In this document: positions 36,622 to 48,364 of the stretch, one piece after another
How the letters are laid out: each line of letters begins with the position of its first letter
Numbering within the stretch: the first letter of the stretch is position 1
Made by a program: the position numbers and the translations under genes
NCBI GenBank assembly: GCA_036365515.1
Contig: CM070873.1
Coordinates: 40,493,807-40,557,806, forward strand
Reading direction: 5' to 3'
DNA: 64,000 nucleotides
Origin: Torymus aiolomorphi
Lineage: Eukaryota > Arthropoda > Insecta > Hymenoptera > Torymidae
Notes under the pieces: generated by a model
Database searches by the model: none
What the model saw: the letters and a program-made list of their open reading frames with translations, nothing else
Told to the model about the DNA's origin: nothing

Positions 36622-38222
36622 CTGAAACAATTTGAAATTATGTAAGTAGGATATAAATTTTACTTTTAATAGAGAAGATAATTTATCTTATACTAAGTAA
36701 CTCTTATGAGCAAAAGATATCTACAGTGGCTAATTGTAAGAGATAAGTAACGGCTTTTAAGAAGTACAACCTCTTATATACACTTAAGTGTAAACAATCC
36801 TGCTCTCTTATGGCAGCACTACAATCAAATATGAACTATCAACAATTATGAAACAGGACCTTAATTGACGACTTGAAACTGGAGAAGAAAAAAATGATGC
36901 AAGCCTAAAAAGTCATTGCAATATTGGCACTGAACTTCCCCAATAAAATAGGACATTCAATTTCAAGTGTCACATAAGTAAATTAATAGCAAATTACTCT
37001 ATTAATACACTACTTGACAGTTATTTAAAATAAATCATATTACAAATACAAACATTTGTACAATATTTTTTAGAAATACTTTCACCTGCCCTCATTAAAT
37101 CCCGCAACGACATTAACTAGAAATCTACATTAAACGGAAATCTATATCCCAACAGAATTCAAATAACAAGCTCCCTTCTCCAAATCCCAACATCTGTATT
37201 TACCTACGGAAAATCTTATAGCCCGCGCGCGCTAATTAGATAAACGTGGTTCCTATATAAGTATACCTATATGTAATACTTTCGCGACAGACACACGCGT
37301 GCCTCGCCGAAATAGACCGATGCCGAGGTGACCCTGACACACCACGCAGCCGATGATCACGAACGTCCACGCCAAACTAAATCGCCGGACGTAAAAGGTG
37401 AACTAAGAGAGAGAGAGAGAGAGAGAGAAGAGTAAGAAATAAATTTACCGTGATGTGTTGCTAAAGCACATGCCGCGCACTGGCCATGTGCACGATGAGC
37501 AGTGGCAATGAACGAGGTAGTCGCAGCCGCGCGGAACACGCTCGCTACACGCAGCCGCAGAACGCACCGTTTTGTATATATATATATATATATGTATATA
37601 CAAAAGCGTTCGAAAGGTGTATAGACTGTACAGTTACATCCAGGACATCCAGGTGGGTATTTATAAGTCACGCCTCGCGCAATTGGCTGTATTTTTTTTA
37701 CGCAAGCACCGCTCCTCCGAGGTATTTTTTTCCTCTTCGAAGTTCGAACTCCATACGATTTTCGGCAGTATACATGCAGCATACGATATTAGGATGTTGG
37801 ATTTGAAAATTATTATACATACATATTGGGACAGCAACGCGCATTTGAATTATAAATTTAAACAAAATTATTTGAATTTTATTACCCGCCATTTTCATCT
37901 AATCGATATTTATACTTCGAAACTCAAGTTTGAATACGATAATGGTATATTTTGCTGGTGCTTGATAGCTCCGATTACTACTAAGTATTAATGAAATTCA
38001 TCCCTATTTTATAAGTTTTTATTTATTTTGTAAATATCCATCTAAAACACGAATTACAGACAATTTGTGACAATAATAAGGCAATTCTGATAATACAATT
38101 TTGAATTTTCCGCTGAGTTGAAATCAACTGCAAGTTAGAGAATCGATCTCTTGACATATTCGACTATGAGGCGGCTGCGTCTACATAGACCGCGCATTTG
38201 TGCACTCATCAAGCAGCTGGTG
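36622..38222. other. 5' region of the SLC7 transporter and non-coding DNA
   Basis: Upstream of the transporter coding start. It should hold the 5' UTR intron and promoter; the best candidate is the GC-rich patch at about 37200-37560 next to a (GA)n tract (37406-37428) and a (TA)n tract (37576-37601). Open frames spanning these simple repeats (37357-37782 minus; 37486-37806 and 37572-37991 plus) give Ile/Tyr repeats and are artefacts. Confidence 0.4.
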
Positions 38223-38430
38223 CACTGTAAAAAGTATTTTGTAGAATTATTACATTAGATGTTGGAAATAAAGGTACCACCATCTAATACGGTAATTTTA
38301 CACTCGAAATTAAAAGATTTTTACATAGTGTTGAATGCTGTAATTTTGAGTGTAAAATTACCATATTAGATGGTGGCACCTTTATTTCCAACATCTAATG
38401 TAGTAATTCTACAAAATACTTTTTACAGTG
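38223..38430. mobile_element. Foldback MITE with CACTGTAAAAAG ends
   Basis: A 208-base near-palindrome. Left arm CACTGTAAAAAGTATTTTGT through the GTACCACCATCTAATACGGT segment is complementary, with few mismatches, to the right arm ending ACAAAATACTTTTTACAGTG. Each arm is about 90 bases, leaving a short loop. No coding capacity. Confidence 0.8.
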
Positions 38431-38559
38431 TGGGTGTTTACCCATACTGTAAAAAACTTGTCGTTTGACAAGATTTGGGTATTTTTGAGGTGCGTGCGTA
38501 TAAAATGTCATTAATGTCAAATATGTATAATATACCGTAGAAAATGTCGTAAATTTTTT

Positions 38560-38830
38560 TGTTCATATTCTGTTATATTTACTATAATTATAATATAAAT
38601 ATAACTTTTTATAGAAAATTTATAAATTATAATTTATTATTTTTAATTTTAAAATAAGTACTAATATTAAAAAAGTGTTAAATTATCTAGAATTCATAAT
38701 CTAGAATTCTCATACATATTTCTATATGTAGAATTTAATACTTTTTCACAGATATTAGTATTTACTTTTAAGATTAAAAATAATAAAAAATTATAATGTT
38801 TAAATTTACTATAAAAAGTTAATTCAAAAT
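38560..38830. repeat. AT-rich imperfect palindrome
   Basis: Segments on the left (CTTTTTATAG, TTATTTTTAATTTTAAAATA, AGTACTAATATTAAAAAAGT) recur as complements on the right around a centre near CTAGAATTCATAATCTAGAATTC at about 38690. The region is almost pure A/T, so some pairing could be chance, but the order of complementary blocks is preserved. Confidence 0.45.
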
Positions 38831-39187
38831 TAACCGTTTTTTAAGCGGTCGTTATGATATTGTATTTGTCAACCAAGAGCTAGAACAATTTGGAAATACT
38901 CGTCTGGGCTTAATAATACATAGTTTAGTTTTGATCTACTCGTTTCGTCGTTTGGTATCAAAGTTTTAATAATTGAGAACACTTAATTTAAAAGAATCAA
39001 AGAAAAAAAATTTATTGAATTTTTATATTTTAAATTGTATTTTACATTTTATTAAAAAAAAACTAAGCAAATATAAATTTATTGAGCTTTATAAACTTTT
39101 TTATAGTGTATACCTACCGCGATGTATAATATTAAGTACGTGTATGAAATGATAGCGTAGAATATGTAATATTCGGCACATTGTTAG

Positions 39188-39356
39188 GCTATGTCTACAA
39201 TAGGATGTAAACGCGCGCTTTAGTAATTTCTAGTGGAAATCAAGTAAAAAGCTAGTAATATAGGTCCAAAATTACTAGATATTACTTGCTTTCCACTAAA
39301 ATTACTAAAACTTGCGCATTTACGCTAGTGTTTACATCGTATTGTAGACGCAGCCT
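39188..39356. mobile_element. Foldback MITE flanked by TTA
   Basis: Begins GGCTATGTCTACAATAGGAT and ends with the near complement ATCGTATTGTAGACGCAGCC; TTA flanks both sides as a possible 3-bp target duplication. Inner arms GATGTAAACGCGCG, AGTAATTTCTAGTGGAAA and complements extend the pairing over most of the element. A TTA duplication and GGCnnnGTCTACA ends suggest a Harbinger-type MITE; this is inference. Confidence 0.65.
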
Positions 39357-39408
39357 TAAACTGGACGTACGCGCGCCGAACGCGTGTTATGCTCCATATA
39401 TGCCCTAC

Positions 39409-40290
39409 GGGCTGCCTACAACCACCGATTTTTTTTTGGCGCATGCGTAAAAATCACCAGAGGGGGTTAGGGATGTATGAAGAGCCAACTGTAAAAAATT
39501 AACCCTAAATATTGTTTTCGCTGAACACACCTAAAAAGATCAAAACATAACTACATGAGTTTCTGCTTTCTAACATTAACAAAGAGTCAAGTGTTGGAAG
39601 AAGATTAGTGATTTAGAGATTTTATTATAAGAAGATTTTTCAATTAATGTAAAATGGATGATCATAATCTGGTTGTTGAAGTACTGGAAATAAGCATTAA
39701 TTACCTTCGATTAATACAATTACTAAGAAATCGAAAAAAATTCAGAAGATGGTGGTGCAAACCATTAATTAGAAATAATTACTTAACAGGATATGGTGCT
39801 TATGAGAGAGTTTTTACGTATTTTAAGATGAATGACGAAGAAGAGTTCATGAATTTTACTAGAATGAATGTACAAGCATTTATGTATTTATGTAATTTAG
39901 TTAAAGATAGAATAACAAAATATAGTCGGAGAGTACCAATACCTCTCCAGAGTTAAGACTGTGTATAACGCTAAAGTAAGTAAATATAATAAATGCAAGT
40001 TTAGATTGAATGTTAATTTACATATATTTTTACAGCTATTTAGCACATGGCGATTGTGTACAAAAAAATGCATTGTTTTATGCAATTGATGTTTCAACTA
40101 TTCACCAAATCATTCCAGACTAGGTTTCAGTTTAGAAAGCAGAAACTCGTATTCTTTGATTTTTAGGTGTGTTCAACGCAAACTCAATATTTAGGGTTAA
40201 TTTTTTTACGATTGGCTCTTCTTACATCACTAACCCTCTCTGGTGATTTTTGCGCATGCGCAAAAAAAAATCGGTGGTTGTAGACAGGGC
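39409..40290 (+). mobile_element. Decayed PIF/Harbinger transposon with about 125-bp inverted repeats
   Basis: The left end (CTACAACCACCGATTTTTTT, CATGCG, AAAAATCACCAGAG, TTAACCCTAAATATTG, ACACACCTAAAAA) is matched by its complement at the right end over about 125 bases. Inside, 39654-39956 encodes the N-terminal region of a HARBI1-like transposase (FRRWWCKPLIRNN, then FTRMNVQAFMYLCNLV). A one-base frameshift just before the stop at 39954-39956 separates this from a continuation (RLCITLK, then YLAHGDC) that ends in TAG near 40120. The DDE catalytic region is deleted, so the element is non-autonomous. Confidence 0.8.
39654..40123 (+). pseudogene. Truncated, frameshifted Harbinger transposase
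   Basis: The intact 100-codon frame matches the N-terminal helical part of HARBI1-type transposases. Downstream, a different frame gives LRLCITLK, then after a possible short intron YLAHGDC and IIPD, the order expected of the family. One missing base near 39952 and loss of everything after IIPD make it non-functional. The DDE residues are absent. Confidence 0.75.
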
Positions 40291-40459
40291 ATTAATCACA
40301 TAACCGCGTACGATCGCATACGTCTACGTACAACCGCGTCCGACGTGCATGTGCGCACGCCGTGTATAAGGTATACCTATATATGCGTGCGCGCTACATA
40401 TAGGTATACCTTATACACGGCGAGCGCACACGCAGCCGCATCTATGTAGAAGCTCCCTT
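40291..40459. repeat. Partial copy of the adjacent foldback element plus a GC-rich palindrome
   Basis: 40300-40344 repeats, with a few changes, the end of the next element (CACATAACCGCGTACGATCG, TACAACCGCGTCCGAC). 40358-40422 is a palindrome of its own: CGCCGTGTATAAGGTATACC pairs with GGTATACCTTATACACGGCG around TATATGCGTGCGCGC. This looks like a nested or duplicated end of the foldback element. Confidence 0.65.
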
Positions 40460-40810
40460 CACATAACCGCGTACGATCGCGTACGTCTGCGTACAACCGC
40501 GTCCGACCCGACGTTAAGGAAGAATCTAGTGATTTTCGCTGTTGCCAACAGCGGCAATGTCAGTGCAATAACTAGTACTTTCGAGGAACAGACCTACGTA
40601 TACGAAAGTCGGCTACTACACCAACGACAACAGACAAAACAAGCAAGCGTTACTCCGATCTACTGCACTTCGTGTGAGTAGGTCTGTTCCTCGAAAGTAC
40701 TAGTTATTGCACTGACATTGCCACTGTTGGCAACAGCGAAAATCACTAGATTCTTCCTTAACATCGGACGCGGTTGTACGTAGACGTACGCGATCGTACG
40801 CGGTTATGTG
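40460..40810. mobile_element. Foldback element with about 140-bp arms, just upstream of RBX1
   Basis: The left arm runs from CACATAACCGCGTACGATCG through AAGGAAGAATCTAGTGATTT and GCAATAACTAGTACTTTCGA to AGGAACAGACCTAC. The right arm is its near-exact complement ending CGCGGTTATGTG. The loop is about 70 bases. The nearly identical arms imply recent insertion or gene conversion. It ends about 180 bases before the RBX1 start codon, so it could affect that promoter. Confidence 0.8.
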
Positions 40811-40990
40811 ATTAGGGCACGGTGTTCGTGGATTGTAATTTGTCAACGGCATGTAGATAGTGGAGGACTTGGCCTGGAGTCGATACAAGAAAAAAAAAGA
40901 AGGAGTAGAGAGAACATTGCGCGGACACCAAACGCTGCGCAGTCACGATTCTGATTTTTTCCGTTTTACATCAAAATTGTTAGCAGAGAA

Positions 40991-42193
<1,203 letters not shown>

Positions 42194-42412
42194 GAAGATC
42201 TTTTCTTATACAAATTCTTTTTTATGCGGCTGCGTGGAAGTGTCAACAAAAATGATTCAGATGGCTACAGCGATATGTAAATTTAATTATTCTATAATTC
42301 ATTAATGTGGATGCGATGTGCATATTAAAATCAAATAACTTATTTTTATTTTATTTTTCATAAAAAAGTGTGATGTATCTCGAGCTGTATTTTCATTTAT
42401 AGATATGATACA

Positions 42413-42418
42413 AATAAA
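42413..42418 (+). terminator. Polyadenylation signal of RBX1
   Basis: AATAAA about 220 bases after the stop codon in a CAAATAAAAAG context. The following 500 bases to the convergent monooxygenase gene are AT-rich and contain nothing else I recognise. Confidence 0.55.
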
Positions 42419-42941
42419 AAGAAATATTGTATTTAATTATTTTTATAATGTAATCAACATGTATAACTCTACTAATATCTAATTCATTTTAATTCTAATT
42501 ATTTTATAGTATTTACACCTACATTTTGAAAAATAAGATTTCGATTTTTGTTCTGTATAAAGTAATTATTTGAGTGAAATGAATATTTCTCTTTTTAAAT
42601 ACAATATATCAAATGTCTACCCTTTAATAACTAGACTACAAAAATTACGTTTAATTAAATTTCTTTACTAATACTGCTTTTTCAATTTCGAAAACCTGTG
42701 TATGTAAAATAATTTTGTAAAAATCTGACTACACTAAACTATATCTAATTTTTTACGTTAGATATACATACAACAAAAATGTACATACATGTAGTTTTTT
42801 TATAAAAGATTTAAAAATTAATTTTCAACTTCAATTAGAATATGTTAAAAAAACGTTTTTATTTCTACACAAAATAATTCACGAATAAAACGCATTAATT
42901 TTAAAGGCCAACAACAAACAGCTCTAAAAAAAAAGATTAAA

Positions 42942-42947
42942 TTTATT
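42942..42947 (-). terminator. Polyadenylation signal of the flavin-containing monooxygenase
   Basis: AATAAA on the minus strand about 70 bases beyond the stop codon at 43018. Confidence 0.55.
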
Positions 42948-43017
42948 CATAGCAATAACCACTCTCAAGCATTTTCATTAAAATCCACAAACATTTCATC
43001 AACCCTATCATATTCTC

Positions 43018-45166
43018 TCACACCTCTCGCTTGATAGTATTGTTAGGATGCTCGAGTCTCGGATTTCCCTCCTCGTCGATCCTGAGATTGCTGGTCTTGT
43101 AATTGAGCAGGTGGGTCGCGCGATAAGCGTTCCAGATTTGAGAGCCGCGCTTGTAATAGACGGGCAGGGCGTCGAAGCCTCCCTGGCGCGCTAACTCGTC
43201 GTTGTACGCCCATTGCGCGTCGCCGAGGAAGTGAGCGTAGCGCTGCATCTGGCTGGGCTTGAGGTGATACGCCTCCTCCAGCATGGCCGAGTGCGTGGGC
43301 AACGGCTCCGCCTTGCCGCGCAGCAGCGCCACAAAATAACGGGCCTATATATGCAATGCAGAAAAAATAGGGTATAAGATTGGTGGAGCAGCGAGGATAA
43401 TTTTTCCATTAGAGTTTGGGAGAAGTTGCCTTTGATTCGATTATAAGAATATTTAAATGTACTTTTTAATGAGAGTGCCAAAGTTAGAGATTCTAACAAC
43501 TTGTAGAATACGCTTGCTATTCTGTGATCGTCGAGTAGCGAAAAATCTTTTAGCGTCAACCAAATCTTTATTACCTGCTCGTAGAACAGGGGGAAATGAA
43601 CGACAAGGAGCGGCAAGCCGACGAGAGCCATCGACGGATGCTTGACGTTCACCAAGTGCTTGTACAGTGGCGCAACGCGATTGTCCTCGACTTTGAGATG
43701 GCTCGCCTCGTCAAGGAAGGGGTACGCGAACTCATAGCCTGTGCAGTAGAGAAACACGTCCGCCTGGATCTTGTTGCCATCCTTAAGGATGAGGGTGTTG
43801 CCCTCGACCGATACGACACCGGCGACTTGGATTATGTTCTCAGACAGAGGGCATGTAATCCTGGAAAAATAGAGTCGATAATAAATGAACCGCAAGCTGG
43901 AAGCAACAAGTGACACGATGCCACATGAATCGAGTAAAAATGACGAATGTTTTCCTCAAACGTATAAGCGACTTATGAATATATATAATAAGCAAAAATT
44001 ATAATTTAAAAATTACGAAAATACGAAAAACCGTCTAGTCACTATACGCAAACTTATCCGATTACCCGCGTATACTTGATAACTAGTTCAAAGTCATTGC
44101 ACCGAAGGATCACGATTACGAATTAAGTATAAGAAAAAACAACAACTCCACTCACGTTGGTTTATTGTGACTGAGGTAAACCGTCTTGGCGCCGTACTCG
44201 GCGATCTCAATACTGATGTCGACGCCGGACGACGAGGCGCCGAGGATGACGACCGTCTGGTTGGCGAACTCCTCGGGCTTTCTGTAGAAGTGACTGTGCA
44301 TCACGCGGCCGGGGAAAGTCTCGATGCCAGGGATCTTTGGTACTCGCGGCTTAAAGTAGTGTCTGCGGCATAAAAATATCATATATTAATAAGACGACAG
44401 AAATGGATATAATTCTTGATTAATTAAATATGAGTATATACCCGTTGCAGACCATCACAGCGCTGCAAGTAGTTTCGGCAGTGGCGTTCGTGTCCAGGTT
44501 GCGCGTCTCAATCCTCCACTTGGTCGTGCGCCAGTCCCCGTCGCCGAGGACCGGCGTCACTTTTTCCACTAGCGTGTTGAACTACGTTGACAAATGATAA
44601 AGATTTTTTAATTACAATCGATATTATACTAGAGAAATAGAGGAGTATCGCATTTCGTTAATAAATTACCTTCATGTACTGGCGCAGATTGAAATGATCT
44701 GTGTAGTTCTTCAGGTACGACAGGACCGTCTCGTGCGTGATGCAGCTGCGATCATCGCCACCGAAGTCCCGGTAATCCGGGAACGCCATCAGCTCTTTCG
44801 GCAGATTAGTCCTGCACAACGCAAAAGATCCATCAACCACTCCCATCATTAATACACAATTGATGTAAAAATAGTAATTTATACCTGAGGTACTTGTACA
44901 TGCTGCTTTGCACGGGCAGATTGTGCTCGTCCACGTCGACGCTGTCGCTGTAGATCCAGACGCCGCCCACATCGCTGTTGCGCTCGAACACAACGATCTC
45001 AAATTCGTCTGGATAGGCGGCGAGGTTCTTGGCCGAAGTGAGACCCGCCGGCCCGGCGCCAATTATGCAGACGGTGTCCTTCTTCCCCGTCGCCGAGGCG
45101 CTGATTGCTACCGCTAGGCATAGCAGGAGCAGTGCCTGCGACGCTGTTTTCGATGCGAGGTTCCAC
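43018..45166 (-). CDS. Flavin-containing monooxygenase (FMO), start exon not located
   Basis: Six exons (45166-44885, 44811-44670, 44581-44442, 44362-44156, 43860-43575, 43344-43018) join in frame to about 461 residues, nearly the full length of insect FMOs. FMOs oxygenate soft nucleophiles (N, S) using FAD, NADPH and O2. Motifs in order: FAD site GAGPAGLTSAKNL with acidic end FEIVVFER; the FMO signature FPGRVMHSHFYRKP; NADPH site VVILGASSSGVDIS; and YCTGYEFAYPF, equivalent to the conserved FATGY. A hydrophobic stretch (LLLLCLAVAISASA) before the FAD site suggests a signal peptide. The first exon shown begins after an AG at 45167 with no in-frame ATG before a stop, so the start codon must lie in a short upstream exon I could not fix. 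Confidence 0.9.
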
Positions 45167-45779
45167 CTTTCAGGTATACGAATGCCAATACATTATAATA
45201 TCACGGAAAACATTTTGGAATCCTGATGGGGACGACAGAATTCGAGTTCTGAACATACGTTTATGAATCGCGAAGATTCGGAAGATATTGGATTCTTATA
45301 GGTTCAACTTTTGATGCGCCTTGATTCCAAAGCCGTAATAAATTAAGACGATCGATGGTATTGCACAGAGTGCATACATACCGGAGGTCTAGAGATTCCA
45401 AATTTTTTTCTGTGATATGTTAATTGTTTAATGTTTAATAGCGCAGGAATATAGTGGTTTTAGAATACGATGTAGGCCAAGCTTGTTTATTTGTCGATGG
45501 ATTCGACTCGATAGAGAACTGTCAGTTACTTATAATTAGACGATTATAAGCTTTGAATCTATGAAAAATTCGTTGAAATAATCCGGTTACTTGATCACAT
45601 ACATACGTACAGACAGACATCTCAGAAAACGCTTAAAATGGACTCATTTTGGGTGGAAAATAGTTTTTATGTTGTTAATTTCCAGAATTTCAAGTGTTAC
45701 AAGTTTCGCCCTGACGAAACTATAAGGCTCTACCGAGAAGCGGTCGTGCCTAATAAATAAATAAATTATGTTTTTATGT

Positions 45780-46050
45780 TTATAAAAACGTAATTACGTT
45801 TTTTACGTTTTATAAATTCTATAAAACGTAAAAAACCGTATGAAATTGTATAAAATCGTTGCAAATCGTAGAAAACTGTATTAAAATGTTAGAAACTGTA
45901 TGAAACCGTATTAAAACGTATCAAAACGTAACAAAACATTAAAACATTAAATTGTCCGAAAATCAATGTTTAAATCCGGTTTTATACGTTTAAAATACAG
46001 TTTTGTACGGTTGTATACGGTTTCATACATTTCTTTTTTTCCATACGGGT
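45780..46050. repeat. AT-rich degenerate repeat related to the one at 17.4-18.0 kb
   Basis: Made of units like AAACTGTATGAAACCGTATT and their complements, with TTGTCCGAAAATCAATG near 45954 and a right end TTTTTTTCCATACGGGTTG. The same TGTCCGAAAA core and the TTTTTTCCAnnCGGG end occur at 17449-17995, so both belong to one family. The left boundary is not clear. Confidence 0.5.
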
Positions 46051-46976
46051 TGTAGAAAAAAAGCTTTACATTCTATCATACTATAGGAAATAAATTAATA
46101 AGTAATATTCATATAAGAAAGTCACATCGGTGTCAAGACAAGTTTTAAATTTCTCTACTTGAGTCTCAACCAGCATTGAACAATTAATAATCCATATACA
46201 AAATAGGTAGTCTGATTAACAAATTATCAAAAATAAACTAAAATAATAGACGGCATACGTATTGTATATACTCACATTATCTCTTTCTCACTCTCTCTCT
46301 CTCTCTCTCTCTCTCTATTTGCAAACGTGACAGTCTTTCTGGAGTAAGTTCGACACCGCAACTCAGCTGCAGTCCGGCGTGCGTTCTAACAATAAGTATA
46401 ACGACAACGACATCGCGCGGTGGGGGATCGGGATGTAGAGATTACGTGAGAATTGGAGCGACGAGCCGCGACATCTTACAAACATTTCCCTCTTTTTTTC
46501 CTTCTCATAATCTTATGCTCCCGTGATGATAAACAGAGCTAAAATCGACGGGCGACAAGGACATATGGACGCACGATTACTTCGGTTTTCGAAGTGTCTC
46601 GTGGTGAACGCGTGCGAACATTTAATTTTCATTATTTTGATCTTGGCGGTTGCTATTTTCATACGTGGCCTTTAATAAAGTGTATTAGTGCAACTGATTT
46701 TTATTTAATCTTGAATACTGTGAAAAATGTTTCTTTCATGTTTTCGATTGGTAAGTTTAGCAAGTATTTTTTAATATTTCGACACCCGATGTATTTTTCA
46801 CAGAATTGATAGCTCTTTTGGACTCCGTGGGGGTACTAGATTAATCTTCTGGCGTGATACGATTTGTATGGCTAAACGGGCAGAAAATATGAAAACTAAT
46901 ATTGTTACGTGTGAATACACGTACGAATATGAAAGAACGAAATAAGCAAGGCATCCGATTAGCAGAAAGCCGAGCG

Positions 46977-47051
46977 GTGGCGGCCGTGGCTTGATGGTAG
47001 CGTTTCTGACTCGCGAGTCGGCGGCTCTGGTTCAACCCCAGGTTCCGTCAC
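46977..47051 (+). repeat. tRNA-like sequence, probably a SINE head or decayed tRNA
   Basis: Ends GTGGCGG and CCGTCAC can pair as a 7-bp acceptor stem (one G-T). An A-box-like TGGCTTGATGG and a B-box-like GGTTCAACCCC are correctly ordered. The middle stem CTGAC/GTCGG leaves only a six-base loop and the D stem is poor, so a working tRNA is unlikely. An AT-rich tail follows, as in tRNA-derived SINEs. Confidence 0.4.
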
Positions 47052-47368
47052 TTTTTATTATTAAAAAGTTGCCATAGCTCACTCATAACAACATCCAACT
47101 TTGCATTTCACCAATTGTGAATGAATTCACTGATTCTTACTGTAATATGTAAAAAAATTAATTCTTTGTGCAAAATGAGCATTCGTTGAAGCTCTCGTAG
47201 TATCTAAAAATATGAAAGCATGAGTTGTGGAAGACCATGAGACAAAAAAATAAATTTATACTTGTTAGAATTTTTACTTACATAATTATGACTAGAATAA
47301 TATTTTTGAACTCATTCCATATTCCTCATGATGTGCATTAAACCATATACAAACTTCTTGAATAATAA

Positions 47369-47529
47369 GGCATGGTGTGGTTTGTGCACATAAGAATTAT
47401 GCACATATTTATTGTGCACACTTTAGCATTGGAGTATACACATAGATATAGATATACACCAATGCTAAAGTGTGCACATTGCACAATAAATATGTGCATA
47501 ATTCTTATGTGCACAAACCACACCATGCC
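47369..47529. mobile_element. Palindromic hAT-type MITE, copy 1
   Basis: A 161-base near-perfect palindrome beginning GGCATGGTGTGGTTTGTGCA and ending TGCACAAACCACACCATGCC, flanked by an exact 8-bp duplication AATAATAA (47361-47368 and 47530-47537). Eight-base duplications are typical of the hAT superfamily. The right arm has a 7-base insertion relative to the left. A second copy is at 58067-58220 in the opposite orientation. Confidence 0.93.
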
Positions 47530-48364
47530 AATAATAAAAACTAGGTTTTAAAATGTATTTAGGAAATTATGGTATTCTTGAGTTTTGTATAAATCATTCA
47601 ATTATTTGGATAATGTAAACAAAATATTTTGACTCGTTTTCTACGACGTCCATAATACAAAAATTCGATTTCTTTATTAGAAAAATTCATGTCAATACAA
47701 ATTCATTCTCTTCTGTAAATATAAAGCCTATGCTAAATACAAAAATTTATTCTTATAAATACTCTTCTCTTTTTCCTTGGTATCATAACTTTGATAAACT
47801 ATTTTTGATAACTTTCATTGAAAGTTCAAAGTTATCGTGGTCATTTTGATTATTGACGATTATATGATCTTACAGTATTAAGTTTAAACTAGAAATTAAA
47901 TAATCAAGTAAAATATGATTAAAGTACAAATTATTAAAACTCAAACGGCATTAACAATGATTTTGTACCTTTTAATCGTACAAGCAAAAGCTATACGAAG
48001 TATCTTCGACAATTTTAATGCTGCTCTAAACACAAACGTTGCGCTTACCATGTTTAAACTGCGTAAGCATTTTTATGCGTATAATTTCAATAATTCCGAT
48101 CGTTCATTACCCGAACGATCGCTTAAAAGCTACTAAAATAAGAAAATAAAAAGCGTAAAGATAAACGCAATGATTGTGCAAAATTTGTCTTTGGAATGCT
48201 ACGTTAATACATATACATAAATGCATTACTCCTTATTAAAAGAGTAAAAAAAAGGGAATGCTTCTACTTATACTCCTAAAAATTGATTACTGGTATAACA
48301 ATACTCTCTTTCCATTTGATTCTTAGAACAAGAATAATATAATACTTGCACCGAGCTATTAACT

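Larger units (their letters stand above)
45167..48364. other. Intergenic region rich in repeats
   Basis: Contains the unplaced 5' end of the FMO gene (somewhere in 45170-45650), the AT-rich degenerate repeat at about 45780-46050, a (CT)n tract at 46289-46316, a GC-rich patch with CpG near 46320-46460, a tRNA-like segment and a palindromic hAT MITE. The short frame at 47915-48136 (plus) has no recognisable domain or signal. No convincing gene. Confidence 0.45.

Noticed and set aside
37357..37991. Overlapping open frames on both strands near the SLC7 5' region
   Set aside because: They read through (GA)n and (TA)n microsatellites, giving Ser-Leu and Tyr-Ile runs.
47915..48136. 73-codon open frame on the plus strand
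   Set aside because: No domain or signal that I recognise, in AT-rich DNA where such frames arise by chance.
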